The notes beneath the pieces are model-generated. The model ran no database searches and was not told where the DNA came from. It saw only the letters and a list, made by a program, of their open reading frames with translations. A stretch of DNA of 64,000 bases from Strongylocentrotus droebachiensis (lineage: Eukaryota > Echinodermata > Echinoidea > Camarodonta > Strongylocentrotidae): assembly GCA_035222895.1 (NCBI GenBank), contig JAVYIG010001599.1, positions 1 through 64,000 of the forward strand. The letters run 5' to 3'. Made by a program: the position numbers and the translations under genes. Below are positions 36,501 through 50,700 of this stretch, one piece after another (the first letter of the stretch is position 1; each line of letters opens with the position of its first letter).

Positions 36501-38310
36501 GCCAATCCGTGGTAGCTGCGACCATGAAAATCTCAGAATATGCAGTTCTGATATATAATTTTCAAACGGAAAAATGCATATCGGTCGATTGTTGTCAATA
36601 AACATTGTTTTAAAGCTAAAGTAATATCAATCTTGAGTGGGCTCTATATAACATAAAGATTTATTATTTACAATTTCATCACTTTAGACTCGATTTCAAC
36701 CGCGACAACGATCATTGAATATTGTATAATCGCATATGCTTCCAATATGTTCGTTTGAACCAAATTAATAACCCCATACCAACACTTTGTAATACCGTTA
36801 AGTCTCTATGTGCTTACAAAGAGCTTTGGAATATATTACCCTAGCTTTAGCTCCGACAGCCATCATCAGTACACAGTGCATTTAAATGAATGATTCTACC
36901 AGGTACCCAAGTACCTCAACTGGATCGAGTTTGTATTTCCATTGTTTGCTCTGGGTGGCATTATCTCTTCGTACGCTAGTTTTAATACAAAGCTGTGAAT
37001 TGATTAAAATGTAAAAACAGTTCTGTACAAGGAGCATTAGGCTCTTCATTTTTATCATCATCATCATATTACTTATAATGATAGTAATAAGAAATACACA
37101 ACATATTAAGGATGATGATATTAATAAGTATTTATTAAACTTCAACTACTTATATTAATACTACTACCACTACTACTACTCCGAATAAGAAGACAATGTA
37201 TAAGATTAATGTCAGCGATGTTAGTGATTAATTTTTCTTTGATCGAGGTATACCAGTGCACATTCCATAATTCATTGTAAGGAGTAGGGACGAGAGTTGT
37301 GAGGTAAGCAAGGAAAAAGAGAGAGATAGAAAGAGAGAGAGAGAAAGAGAAAATGACACAGGATTTAGATTCGATTTTCTTTTTAGGTACGTGTTAACAC
37401 GGCACTGATGATCACGTATCAACCGTTTTGTTGCCATGTGACGTTCATAATAACAACAATAAAAGTCCGTTCTTGTATTGTGCATAACACATTATGATAT
37501 AAAGTGTGGATGCGCTTACAAATGGAATTGGAAATTTTTAATCTAGCTTTAACTCTAGCAGCCCTTATCAGCGTACAGTGCATTTTAATGAATACTCGTA
37601 CCAGGTACCTAAGTACCTCAACTGGATCGAGTTTGTATTTCCATTGGTTGCTCTGGGTGGCATTATCTCTGCGTACTCTAGTTTTAATACAAAGCTGTGA
37701 ATTGATTAAAAGTTAAAACAAAGTTCTGTACAAGGAGCATTTGGCTCTTCAGTTTTATCATCATCATCTTATTACTTATAATGATAGCAAAAAGAAATAC
37801 AATGTTCACAATGCAAGACTCTACACATGCCCATTACTCGATCGCCGCGCTATCTTGCAAATTTCGAAAGCCGTTCGCCTAGCTCCTTGCTTGAACAGCT
37901 ACGTTAATAAAGTTGGGTGTTGTTCGGAGAGGGAGCAGGGGTCTTATTTTCATTGGTTGCTCGGGGCGCCATATTCTCTTTGTATGCCAACATTTATACA
38001 GAGCTGTGATTTGATGAAAAGGTAAACGAATGGTTTGATACAAGAAGCATTATGCTCCTCCTGCATAAAATGATACCAATACTATTTACAATGACATCAA
38101 TAATGATTATAATAATAATGAAAACGAATTCAACTTCAAGTACTTCTATAAATACTACTTCTAATACTACCACGAAGAAGAAGACAAAGTAGAAAAATAA
38201 TTTCAGCGAAATAAGTGATCATTTTTTCTTTGATCGAGGTATACCAGTGCACAATCGATACTGCGTTGTAAGGAGTAGGGACGAGAGTTGTGAGGAAAGC
38301 AAGGAAAAAT

Positions 38311-38344
<34 letters not shown>

Positions 38345-41300
38345 GAGAGAATGGCACAGGGTTTAGATTCAGTTTTCTTTTTGGATCCATGTTAACCCGG
38401 CACCGATCATCACGTATCAACCGTCTCGTTGCCATGTGACGCTAATAATAACAATACTAAACGTCCGTTCTCGTATTGCGCACAACACATTATGATATAA
38501 AGTCTGTTTGCACGTCCAAAGAGCATAGGAAATTATTAGCCTAGCTTTAGCTCCGGCAGCCCTTATCACCGCACAGTGCATTTCAATGAATACTTGTACC
38601 AGGTACCAATTTACCTCACCTGAATCGAGTTTGCTCTGAGCGTCATAATTTTATTTTACGCCAGCGTTAATACAAATAAATAAATTGATTATAATAATGA
38701 TAATAATAATAATAATACAACAAATTATAATCCGCCTTCTTTACCCAGGGTAGCTTCATCAGTTCTTATAATGTTCTCCCTGAGGGCCCTGTAATCAAAT
38801 TATTATCCCGGCTTTAACCGAGCTACTATCAAAAGTTGCTCAAGCAATTCAAGAAATTTCCTTCTACCAGGTACCCATTTACCCCAAAGGGTGGAGTATG
38901 GCAAATGCAGATTAATGTCTTGCCTAAGGACATTAATGCCGCGGCGGGAGTCGAACCGGGAACCATTCGATCCACAGTCTGTTGATGTATTAAAAGGTAA
39001 CAGCATGGTTTTGTACAAGGAGCATTAGGCTCCTCAGTTTTATTATCCTCACCATGTTCAAAATAATGGTAGCAATATAAATAACAATGATGTTATTAAT
39101 GATGATAATAACGAATGTAAATATACTTCTACTACTACTGTTACTACTGCTACTATAAATACAAAGAAGAAGAAAACGAAGTAGAATCATAATTTTAGCG
39201 ATGTCAGTGATTATTTTTATCTTTGATCGAGGTATACCAGTTCACATTCTTTACTGCATTGTAAGGACGTACAAGAGTTGTGTGGAAAGCAAGAACAAAG
39301 AGAGAGAGAGAGAGAGAGAAAGAAAGAAAAAATAGAAAAAGGCCCAGGGTCTCGATTCAATATTTCTGTTGGATATGTGTAAACCCGGCGCCGATGATCA
39401 CGTATCTACTGTGTTGTTGCCATGTGACGCTAATAATAATAATAATATTAATAATAGTCCTTTCTTGCATAGCGCATAAAACATTCTGATCTTAAAGGTA
39501 ATACAAAGTTTTGGGAAATTTCGAAAATTGGGTGGATAGGAAATCTTTACAATTTTGATATATTTGGATGCCCCTGGGGATTCATCATAAGCACTAGAAA
39601 AGTTAGCCCCTAAAACTCTTCTGCTTTCGAGAAAAATTGATTATGAAAATTTACCGGTGCTCCCGGTAAATTTTGATGAATTTCAAATAGCGCCTACGGC
39701 GGTACAATGGTTGCTGCGACAATGAAAAACTCAGAATATGTAGTTGTGATATATAATTTCCAAACGGGAATAGAACATCGGTCGATTTTAATCAAGAAAC
39801 ATTGTTTTATAGCTTAATTAATATGTTGACCTTGAGAGGGAGCTATACAGTATAAAGAGTTTATTATTTACGATTTCATAACTTTAAACTCGATTTCAAC
39901 CGCGACAACGATCACTCAATTTTGTAAGATCGCATATGCTCCCAATATGTTAATTTGAACCAAATTCATAACCCCATACCAAAACTTTGTATTACCTTTA
40001 AAGGTAATGCAAAGTTTTTGGAAATTTTGAAATTGGATGGATAGTTATTCTGTAAATTGTTGATATATTTGGATGCCCCTGTGAATGTATTATAAGCATT
40101 ACAAAAATTAGCCCCTAAAACAGTTCTGCTTTTGAGCAAATTGAATAATCAAAATTTACCGGTGCTCCCGATAGATTTAAAATATTTCAAATCGCGCCTG
40201 AGGCAAATCCGTGGTAGCTGCGACCATGAAAATCTCAGAATATGCAGTTGTGATATATAATTTCCAAACGGGAATAGAACATCGGTCGATTTTAATCAAG
40301 AAACATTGTTTTATAGCTTAATTAATATGTTGACCTTGAGAGGGAGCTATACAGTATAAAGAGTTTATTATTTACGATTTCATAACTTTAAACTCGATTT
40401 CAACCGCGACAACGATCACTCAATTTTGTAAGATCGCATATGCTCCCAATATGTTAATTTGAACCAAATTCATAACCCCATACCAAAACTTTGTATTACC
40501 TTTAAAGGTAATGCAAAGTTTTTGGAAATTTTGAAATTGGATGGATAGTTATTCTGTAAATTGTTGATATATTTGGATGCCCCTGTGAATGTATTATAAG
40601 CATTACAAAAATTAGCCCCTAAAACAGTTCTGCTTTTGAGCAAATTGAATAATCAAAATTTACCGGTGCTCCCGATAGATTTAAAATATTTCAAATCGCG
40701 CCTGAGGCAAATCCGTGGTAGCTGCGACCATGAAAATCTCAGAATATGCAGTTCTGATATATAATTTCCAAACGGGAATAGCATATCGGTCGATTGTTGT
40801 CAATAAACATTGTTTTAAAGCTAAAGTAATATCAATCTTGAGTGGGCTCTATACAACATAAAGAGTTTATTTTTTTTACAATTTCATCACTTGAAAAGCG
40901 ATTTCAACCACGACAACGATCATTGAATATTGTAAAATCGCATATGCTTCCAATATGTTCGTTTGAACCAAATTCATGACCCCATACCAACACTTTGTAA
41001 TACATTTAAGTCTCTATGTGCTTACAAAGAGCTTTGGAATATTTTACCCTAGCTTTACCTCCGACAGCCATCATCAGTACACAGTGCATTTAAGCCCCAC
41101 TGTCCTACTTGTAGCTACTTGCTCTCTCTATATAGAAAACTTCCCCAATCGGTGCCTGTTGGTCCCCCATGATCCTCTTTTTATTATGTTAGTTTAAAGC
41201 TGAGTTAATGAGATAGCCACCTGTCAGTCACCTCGCTGTGTGGTCTAATCCATTCTGGCCCAATAGTGTTGACGGTCTTTAAATGAATGATTCTACAAAT

Positions 41301-41728
41301 TTCACAGGTACCTCAACTGGATCGAATTTGTATTTCCATTGGTTGCTGTGGGTGCCATAATCTCTTTGTATGCTAGTTTAAATACAAAGCTGTGAATTGA
41401 TTACAAGGAGCATTTTGCTCTTCAGTTTTATCATCATCATCATCATATTAATTATAATGATAGTAATAATAAATACAATGATATAAATTATGATGATACT
41501 TGTACTACTACTTCTACTACTACTACGACAACGAAGAAGAAGAAGAAGACGATGTAGAAGATTCATTTAAGCGATATTAGTGATCAATTTTTCTTTGATC
41601 AAGGTATACCAGTGCACATTCAATACCCTGTTGTAATAATAAAAATAATAACACATTTATAGAGCGCAGAAACTGACACACTAGAGTTGTGATGAAAGCA
41701 AGGGCGAAGAGATGGAAGAGAAAGAGAA

Positions 41729-41759
<31 letters not shown>

Positions 41760-44700
41760 GAGAGAGAGAGAGAGAAAACAAAAAGGAGTGAGTAGCCCAG
41801 GGTTTAGATTCAATCTTCTTTTGAAATATGTGTAAACCCGGCAACCGATGATCCCGTATCTACTGTGTTGTTGCCATTTGACGTCACTAAAAAAAGTTTT
41901 TGCCATCAAATTTTCTGCGAATTTGGGGATCCTAACATAGAGGGACTATAATTTGGAAGAAGAGAACGTTTCATAAAAAAATGTTGTCCGTATTCCCTAT
42001 CAATTCTTCACGACAAAGGAACTAGACTCTGTATTTCGTTTAACAGTATTTTCTTGTCTTAAAGTGAAATCTGGGATGGGTCAATATCACATGAAAAAAC
42101 ACGATTTAATGTTCATAATAATAGTCTGTATTCATAGTGGTTGATGCATCTGCACTTATTTGAGCAGTCGCTGTTGTACGCAGAAAACATAATTCTTGTT
42201 TCATTTTATCAATATTCTCGGCTTCAAACATATTTGTTCTTGCTAGTTTGGCTAAAAATCGCTATGCAAATTACCCCCGAACCTATTCAATGAGATATCA
42301 TCAAGTATGAAATATGATTATCTTTTAAATGAATCCAAACACGTGGTTAAATAAGGTTCTGTTTAAAACTAAACTCCAAAATAGTTCAACAGTAGCTATA
42401 CATGGCGGCCATTTTGAAAAGTGAAAACCCACTTTTGGCCAGCCTCACATTTTCAAGGCAATCCACATAGAAATTGTGCAGGGAGGTGCCCTTAACACGA
42501 TGATACTCGCCGACCTTTTACATCGTTCCATATCTCAAAAATCTGCTTTGCCCCCTAAATATATATATATATATATATATTGGATAAGGCAGACTAATGG
42601 AACATGGTTGCAACTCCGAGTTTCACGCCTTGCGAGCGATCATCAGGCAACTGGCAGGCAACTGGTAGCATATATATATATATATACATTCTATTTAAAA
42701 AAAAGTATTTCAAATTTACATAAGTAAAACAATTTACTGTTATCTTCCAACAGCTTTATCTGGAATAACTTTGTACATACATTAGTTTTAAAGGCATGGT
42801 ACTGACATCGTTACCAATGCTGTAATGCATATTAAAATGTGCCATCTTTCGCAGCAGGCGTATACATATATATCGATTTCACGTTCCTGTACCCTGGCAT
42901 CATCATGCATTGTGGCTAATAGCAGTCCACACATCAGGGCATTGTGAGCGATATATGGCAGTATTCGTAAATCTAAAGTAGTGTCAGTAAAATACACTGC
43001 CTTTAAAAAATGTACACTTCTTAATTCCACAAAATGTTTTTCCAATACTTGACTTTTGTATGTATTGTGCTTCTTTACTACTAGTTCGAATGCGTCCTCC
43101 CCCAGTTGAATTAAATTGCTGTATGTTTTTTTGTCTAACTTTACTTTAAGAATAAAATATTCTAAATTTCATCAATTATTTTCTTTGATTCTTATATTAT
43201 TTCACTTGAGGAGTTTTGTATATCTAAACAATGACTGATTAAAGCTCTGCGGAACCTCGTTATTAAGCTCTGTACAAATGCATTATATTCTTTATATATT
43301 AACATGTTGCCTCGATGTACATGTATGTTTCATTTACAAAATATTGCATGGTATTAAACTGAGTCATAATAAATTACTTTCTTTGTTGTGAAATTCTTTT
43401 TACAGAAATATGTGGAAGAAGAGATTGAAAAGGAGACTAAACCTGCCAAAGATGAAGGTATATACTGTTATATATAAACATATTCATATATATTTACATA
43501 AACAGTTTAAATCAAGAGTGAATTTTGCATGTGTACAATTTCTTTAGTGCTGACCCAATTCATGTTTTGTTTTGTGTGCGTCGATCGAATGAGGTGTTTA
43601 GTTGGTTCCTCATTTTCTAAAAAAAATGGATATGATATAATGATGTAAATTTTTGTTGTTTTGTTTATATGTTGACGTAGTCAACGTATGCATTATTTTC
43701 ATCCCAAAATCAGATTTCCGAAGAAAAAAAAGGCACGCATACTTACACATCATTTAAATTATAAGAACAAGAAACAAATGACTGGATAATTTGTTATGGC
43801 GGTATTGTGCTCTTATGCAAATAACTATTTAGTAATTTGTCTACATAATTGTATATTCAGAAAGAGCGGAGAAATAACAAGGATATCATATAAATATTTT
43901 GAGCTGGAAATATTACGAAATTGAATTCGAATTAAAATTCAATAACAAGCATAGTTAATAAGTCAATGCAATATATAATACAAATCAATAAGTGCTGACC
44001 CAATTCATGTTTTGTTTTGTGTGCGTCGATAGAATGAGGTGTTTAGTTGGTTCCTCATTTTCTAAAAAAAATAGAAAACATAATCATTGAAAATGTATCC
44101 AATACCTTTAATATAGCTTTGAAGAATGACTGTCAGATTCCCTGAGAATGGATATGATATAATGATGTAAATTTTTGTTGTTTTGTTTATATGTTGACGT
44201 AGTCAACGTATGCATTATTTTCATCCCAAATTCAGATTTCCGAAGAAAAAAAAGGCACGCATACTTACACATCATTTAAATTATAAGAACAAGAAACAAA
44301 TGACTGGATAATTTGTTATGGCGGTATTGTGCTCTTATGCAAATAACTCTTTAGTAATTTGTCTACATAATTGTATATTCAGAAAGAGCGGAGAAATAAC
44401 AAGGATATCATATAAATATTTTGAGCTGGAAATATTACGAAATTGAATTCGAATTAAAATTCAATAACAAGCATAGTTAATAAGTCAATGCAATATATAA
44501 TACAAATCAATAAGAAAGACGATTAGATACGGAAACAATGACAAATAGTGTGAAATTAAGGAAAATTTGAACTAAATGGTGAAAATTGACCGGGGTGACC
44601 TGCACTTTTGTGTTTGATTTTGATTGATTTTCTTTATGGATATATGAAAATGAATTTAAAACATTGCTCCTTGATGACGTGATGACCTTGACAACTTATT

Positions 44701-47700
44701 GGAACAACATCTCACATTTATGATTAAAACACGTGCTATAACTTTCTTTGAACATTATAGATTTTCTACCAGGTGTAATTACTGATGGTCATAACATAAA
44801 CAATTGACATTATCTGTACCTTTAGAATCAAATACAAAACATAGCCAAAGTTTGAGATGAGGTTGGTACAGGGGGGGGGGGGGTGTTACACCCTCAAATG
44901 TAATAACTCCCACAAATGTAATAACGCCCACAAATGTAATAACACTTTACCCACAAATGTAACAACACCCACAAATGTAATAACACTTTACCCACAAATG
45001 TAATAATTTCACCCACAAATGTAATAATGACTTTACCCACAAATGTAATAAATTTTAAGTGATATTTTGAATCACCCACAAATGTAATAATGACTTTACC
45101 CACAAATGTAATAAATTTGAAGGGATATTTTGTCGAATTTAAAACTAAAACCCTGTAATAAAGCATGGGTATAGCGCGTAGTCTTTGCTCCAGACCCGGT
45201 TATTTCAAAAAAATTAAAAAATCTTCAAAACTAAGACCACACCATCTTCCAAACTAAGGCCCGGTAATAATTCATGGGTTTAGAGCGTAGTTTTTCTTCC
45301 AGACCCGGTTATTTCAAAACTTTTTAAAAATCTTCAAAACTAAGACCCCATCATCTTATTCCTATGGAAGAACATAAGTATTGAGCGTAGTCTTTCTTCC
45401 AGACCCGGTGTTTCAAAAGTTAAAAAACAAACAAAAAACAAAACAAAACAAAACAACAAAAAAACCTTTTAAACTAAGACCCCTCTATCTTCCAAATTAA
45501 GACCCGGTAATAAAGCATGGGATTAGAACGTAGTCTTTACTTCAGACTCGGTTATTTAAAAAAAAAAAATCTTCAAACTAAGACCTCACCATCTCATTCC
45601 TGTGGAATAACATGGGTATAGAACGTAGTCTTTCCTCCAGACCCGGTTATTTCAAAGGAAATAGAAATTTAAACAAATCTTCGAAACTAAGCCCATCATC
45701 TTATTCCTCTTTTTTTCATTTAAAAAATAAATTACATTATTACATATGTGGATACAACACGTCACAAATAAATGATTGGTCGGCGGTCACACGAACTGAC
45801 GAATCAGTCAAAATGGTCCATATATATAACACACAGAGGAGGGACCGATTCGATGGTTCGTTGACCGTCGACGATTTCTTAATCATGTAAATATTCTATT
45901 GTAAACAAACAAAAGGGTATCAACTGGGTTAAAGAGCTTCCCTCTTATACAAAACTCCTAAACGAGGACCCGAAAAAGGTCCTTGGATGGAAATCTCCTT
46001 TCGAGATTTTCTTTAGTAGGAAACCAGAACAAAATTATATCTCCCGTCAAAAAACAAACTATACTATTCATGGTTGGGAAAAGAATGTACAAGCTGTTCG
46101 AAGAAAGGCTTACAAGGCTTTGCAGCGTGTAAAAAAAAGAACGATTAGATCTCGGGAAAAAAAACTTAATGTACCAAACATACCAGATCAGGTAAAGGTT
46201 GTTAATATTCTTTATCTCATTGTATAATTAAAATAATTATTTCCCTTTGATCAGTCATACTTCATTTCAACTCCGTCTACTCTTAAAGCATCTGAAAAGT
46301 ATTACTGAAAAACTTTTGGAGTTGTACGTGTTAAGTAGTTTTATATGGACGAATACTAAGTTACAGAAAGCCAGGTACATTTAGTATTTCGGCATCTTGT
46401 TCTCTTGTTTTTCCTAGCTTAGAAGAATTGTCACGTGTTAGGTTGTTTGCGTTTTATATCAAGTTCAGTTGATGTTATCAGGTTCAATATTGCCCAAATT
46501 ATAACCTTGTTTGCTTGTAAGAGACATGTGAGTTACTCCACCTTTTTATACGTAATAATTATTTTGGTTCTGTTACCGTATGTATATTAATGAAACAACC
46601 TCTTCATTAGTTTGGAATAAAATACTTTCTATCTTACAAAATCTATGTATCCATCATTGCATTTAATACTATAAAACCATAACCTCTGCAATTTACTCAC
46701 ATTGATTGAGAGAGTATATAGATATTTTATCAGTCAAAGGGTTCTGCAATCGTTCATCCAAAACATGCAAATATGTTTCGCGCGATCTCGTTATACAGCT
46801 ATTTATGATTTGTTATATGAAAGTATGCGTTGTTATTTGCTTGTTAACCGATTATCATCCCCCCCCCCCCCAAAATAAAAAACAGGGTCATAGTACATAA
46901 TAAATATAAGGTATAATGTGTAAATCATCAGGGATAATTATGTTATAATAATTAATCTCAAGGAAGATATGCTGCCGGCGAAGAAGCAAATGGAGGAATA
47001 GAAAACATTATAAAAAAAAGCTGAAGATGGAAAACGACATTGCCAGATAGACAGAGAGACAGACAGGGAGAGGGAAAGAGAGAGAGAAAGAGAAAAAGGG
47101 GGGGGGGGGGGGAGGGGGCGGGAGAGATAGAAAGTTGGACGTAGTCCGTACTGTATTTATTTATATGATTTTTGTCTCTCCGATCAACGGTCAACGAACC
47201 ATCGAATCGGTCTCTCCTCTGTGTGTTATATATATGGACCATTTTGACTGATTCGTCAGTTCGTGTGACCGCCGACCAATCATTTATTTGTGACGTGTTG
47301 TATCCACATATGTAATAATGTAATTTATTTTTAAATGAAAAAAAGAGGAATAAGATGGTGGGTCTTAGTTTCGAAGATTTGTTTAAATTTCTATTTCATT
47401 TGAAATAACCGGGTCTGGAAGAAAGACTACGCTCTATACCCATGTTATTCCACAGGAATGAGATGGTGAGGTCTTAGTTTGAAGATTTTTTTTTTTTAAA
47501 CAACCGAGTCTGAAGTAAAGACTACGTTCTAATCCCATGCTTTATTACCGGGTCTTAATTTTGAAGATTTTTAAAAAGTTTTGAAATAACCGGGTCTGGA
47601 AGAAAAACTACGCTCTAAACCCATGCTTTATTACCGGGTCTTAGTTTGGAAGATGGTGGGGTCTTAGTTTTGAAGACTTTTTTTTTTTTTTTTAATAACC

Positions 47701-50700
47701 GGGTCTGGAGCAAAGACTGAGCGCTATACCCAGCTTTATTACAGGGTTTTAGTTTTAAATTCGACAAAATATCCCTTCAAATTTATTACATTTGTGGGTA
47801 AAGTTATTATTACATTTGTGGGTGATTCAAAATATCACTTCAAATTTATTACATTTGTGGGTAAAGTCATTATTACATTTGTGGGTGATTAAAAATTATT
47901 ACATTTGTGGGTAAAGTGGTTATTACATTTGTGGGTGAAATTATTACATTTGTGGGTAAAGTGTTATTACATTTGTGGGTGTTGTTACATTTGTGGGTAA
48001 AGTGTTATTACATTTGTGGGCGTTATTACATTTGTGGGAGTTATTACATTTGAGGGTGTAACAGGGGGGATTCTGCCCTATAAGTCATACAGTTTTATCA
48101 GAATGAATTTAAAAGAAATACGTTTTTTCATTATCAATTTCAACCATGCATTTATTAATACAGACGACAAAGCCGGAAATACATCGCTTTCGACAAGTTC
48201 GTTTAAGACGGAAGATGAAACAAGAGAGTCGCCTACAGGTGAGCAGATCAAAATATTCAAATCAGAATCATATCTATCCATCCATCTCTATTTTCTCTCT
48301 CTAACACACAGAGCATTACCTTGCAGACGCTAATTACTAGTAGATGCACCTGTAAGTACTCGGAAAGAAAATGGCTCGCAAGGATATTGCCGTTAGAGTT
48401 CAACCCTGATTTGTCTGCAAACAATTGGTCACACACACACCAAGTTCCATGCCCGGATATTTTTGTAATCGAGAATGCCAACTAAGGGTTTGGCGTTTGG
48501 CTGTCTTGTGCATAGTATGTGAATGTGTGTTAATACTTTTCAGTTGTAGGTGCTTGGTTCTCGTTAAAGTTATCCATAAATATAATTGTTAAATATAGTT
48601 ATTCATAATTCGTACAGTCCAATAATTATGAATATTTTAATTTATTTGTTTTAATTTTTTCGGGGGGGGGGGGGGAGGATATCTGCCAAATATGGCTAAA
48701 CGAGGGACATTTTCAGTAGAGCAGTCAGAAGTAAAAACTCTCCTGAAGTAGTTTTGGTATACACCCATAACATATATACAAGCCGTTCTTAGACCTGCGC
48801 TGGTGCCGTTTAAGTATTGTATACACTCTTGTAAGCCTTAAACGGTAAGCCTTTGTTTATATCCCTTGCCAGTCGTTTTAGTGACGGATGCTTTAGGCTT
48901 CATAGGCTCTCATATCGTACACCAACTCACACGGAGAGGAATCAAGGTTCGCGGGGCGCTTGATTTCAAGAAAGGGGCACTAGAAAGAGACGGCGCTCTA
49001 TCAGAGCAGTTGGCTAGGGTTGGAATGATCAAAATACTTTTCCCTAAACTTGATCTGATTTATGAAGCTGGCGTTCGTCATTATTTCGGATGGATGAAGT
49101 AAGTATTATTTTGTTTTGTTAAGCTTCCATTTGAAATCGCCGACACTGCTAATAGAGATCAAATCAGTTTGCCATTACCCCCCCCCCCTCCCCATTCAGG
49201 GTGGCCCGAAAAGAACGCAACGCCTGAGATCTCAAATTTCAATGACATCATTATTACACTGTCGTTGTATTTTTATTTTATTTTATTTCATTTTATCTTT
49301 TATTTTCTTGTTGGGGGGGGGGGGAGAAAAAATACATCAAGATCTTCAATTTTGGGTAAAGCGTTTTGAGTTAGTTTTCTGAGGCAATGCCGTTCGCAGA
49401 TTTTGCTACTATTGCAACCGTAGTCATGCTTGAAGTTGCGAGAAATATCCATATGAAGGTTTCCCATACTATCAGCTTTGTTGACAACATGTTAATGGTT
49501 GACTAACGCATGACTGCTCTCTTTTATCGATTTTCTATGTAATGTCAAACACATTGTTTATAAAGCAAACCCTTTTTTAGGGATTGGAATACCCACAGCC
49601 AATTGAAAGCAAGATTTTGTTTTAATCTCTCCAAAATGTTCTTTCATGCACTCTCGTCAATTAGTTTTGAGACACAACCAAACCTTTATATACCTGTGAA
49701 AGTGAAATTGTCAATGTCTACGTTTAGACAATGTCATCAGGCTTGTACAGAGGCAAAGTGAATGATTCGAAATCAAATACATTATATGGACTAAACAAAT
49801 TCACAACTCTCTTCGATGTTGCATGTCATCAAGTCCGCAGAGCGAGATTAAAATATTACCGCACGAGGGTAATTCTGGAGTCTGAATGTGAATATAGGAA
49901 TCCCAATGTGAATATAGGTTATCATGCATGGTTTTTATGCATTAAGCTTATCAGTACTAGTTTACAGGAGGGATTAGAGTACTCTGCAAGGTCACTGGAC
50001 AGGTGGTTATCTCATCAACTCAGCTCTCAAATAACATAAGAAAAAGAGGATCATGGGGGACCAATGGTCACCGATTAGGCATTGTTTTCTATAGAGGGAG
50101 CAAGTAGCTACAAGTAGTGCAGTGGGCCTTTAAATATCTATACGTCATTCCATGATTCTTCTGTTCTATTTTTGTTCTTCAATTTTCTTGAGAGACCTCT
50201 CTAATCAGATTCGTGTTGCTTTCCTTGTCTAATGTTCGTGGCCAAGACAATCTTGGGCACGAACAATGTGTGATGCACTTTTGGGTGTGATATACCATGC
50301 ATAATAATTGCTTCAAAATCCTCGATCTCCATGTTTTAGGGCGGTAATAGGATGCACCCATGTGATTCATACAAGTCGTTTCCAGGACACCAGACCAGCA
50401 ACAGAGGACGACATAACGAAACTGCTGCAAGTATGCCAAACCGCTGGAGGAATAAAGCGAGTAGTTCTGACAGGAGGAAGCGATTTAATTTCGGGTACGA
50501 TGCATCTTCCTTTGGTTCGGTCACCCGGATCCGATAGATTATTCATACTTAAGATAAAGCTTACGGTCATCGACCTTTTACATAAATAAAATTAAATCAA
50601 ATGAAATATATTAAAAGAGGAACGAATCATCTCTGTCCTTTGAAAACGGAAAGAAAGAAAGTTTGCAATACTGACGCGATGCTGGGAAAGATTTTAATGT

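Larger units (their letters stand above)
28720..41905. repeat. Complex tandem repeat domain with nine GA-tract units (intron 2)
   Basis: A unit of up to ~1 kb recurs. Its order is: CAGTGCATTT...ACCAGGTACC, CTGGATCGAGTTTGTATTTC, ATAATCTCTTTGTACGC, TACAAGGAGCATTAGGCTC, ATAATAATA/ACTACTACT tracts, GATCGAGGTATACCAGT, GAGTTGTGAGGAAAGCAAGG, a GA microsatellite, then CCCAGGGTTTAGATTCA, CCGGCGCCGATGATCACGTA and GTTGCCATGTGACGCTAATA. GA tracts lie near 28790, 29825, 33500, 35350, 36100, 37312, 38310, 39295 and 41700. Units are variously truncated and separated by other elements. Open frames inside (Ser/Leu-rich, from GA tracts) are not genes. Confidence 0.8.
44884..48063. mobile_element. Ginger-like DNA transposon remnant with ~0.9-1 kb TIRs
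   Basis: The element starts TGTTACACCCTCAAATG and ends CATTTGAGGGTGTAACA, flanked on both sides by G runs (possible GGGG target duplication). Each arm (44884-45868; 47181-48063) contains about ten CCCACAAATGTAATAA-type repeats and then about four ~115-base repeats with AGACCCGGTTATTTCAAA. The centre holds an integrase-type C-terminal fragment (45884-46195). 5'-TG...CA-3' ends plus an integrase gene are the traits of Ginger and related integrase-derived DNA transposons. The class is inferred; the inverted repeats are seen directly. Confidence 0.7.

Noticed and set aside
41577..41909. Ser/Leu-rich proteins over GA tracts (also 28719, 35244, 37228, 38136)
   Set aside because: They are translations of GA/CT microsatellites inside repeat units.
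44884..45120. CRISPR-like array of CCCACAAATGTAATAA
   Set aside because: Spacers are short and repetitive, the arrays are inverted copies in transposon termini, and the DNA is from an animal.
49190..49215. Mariner transposon
   Set aside because: Only one mariner-like end was seen; there is no partner terminus and no transposase codons.
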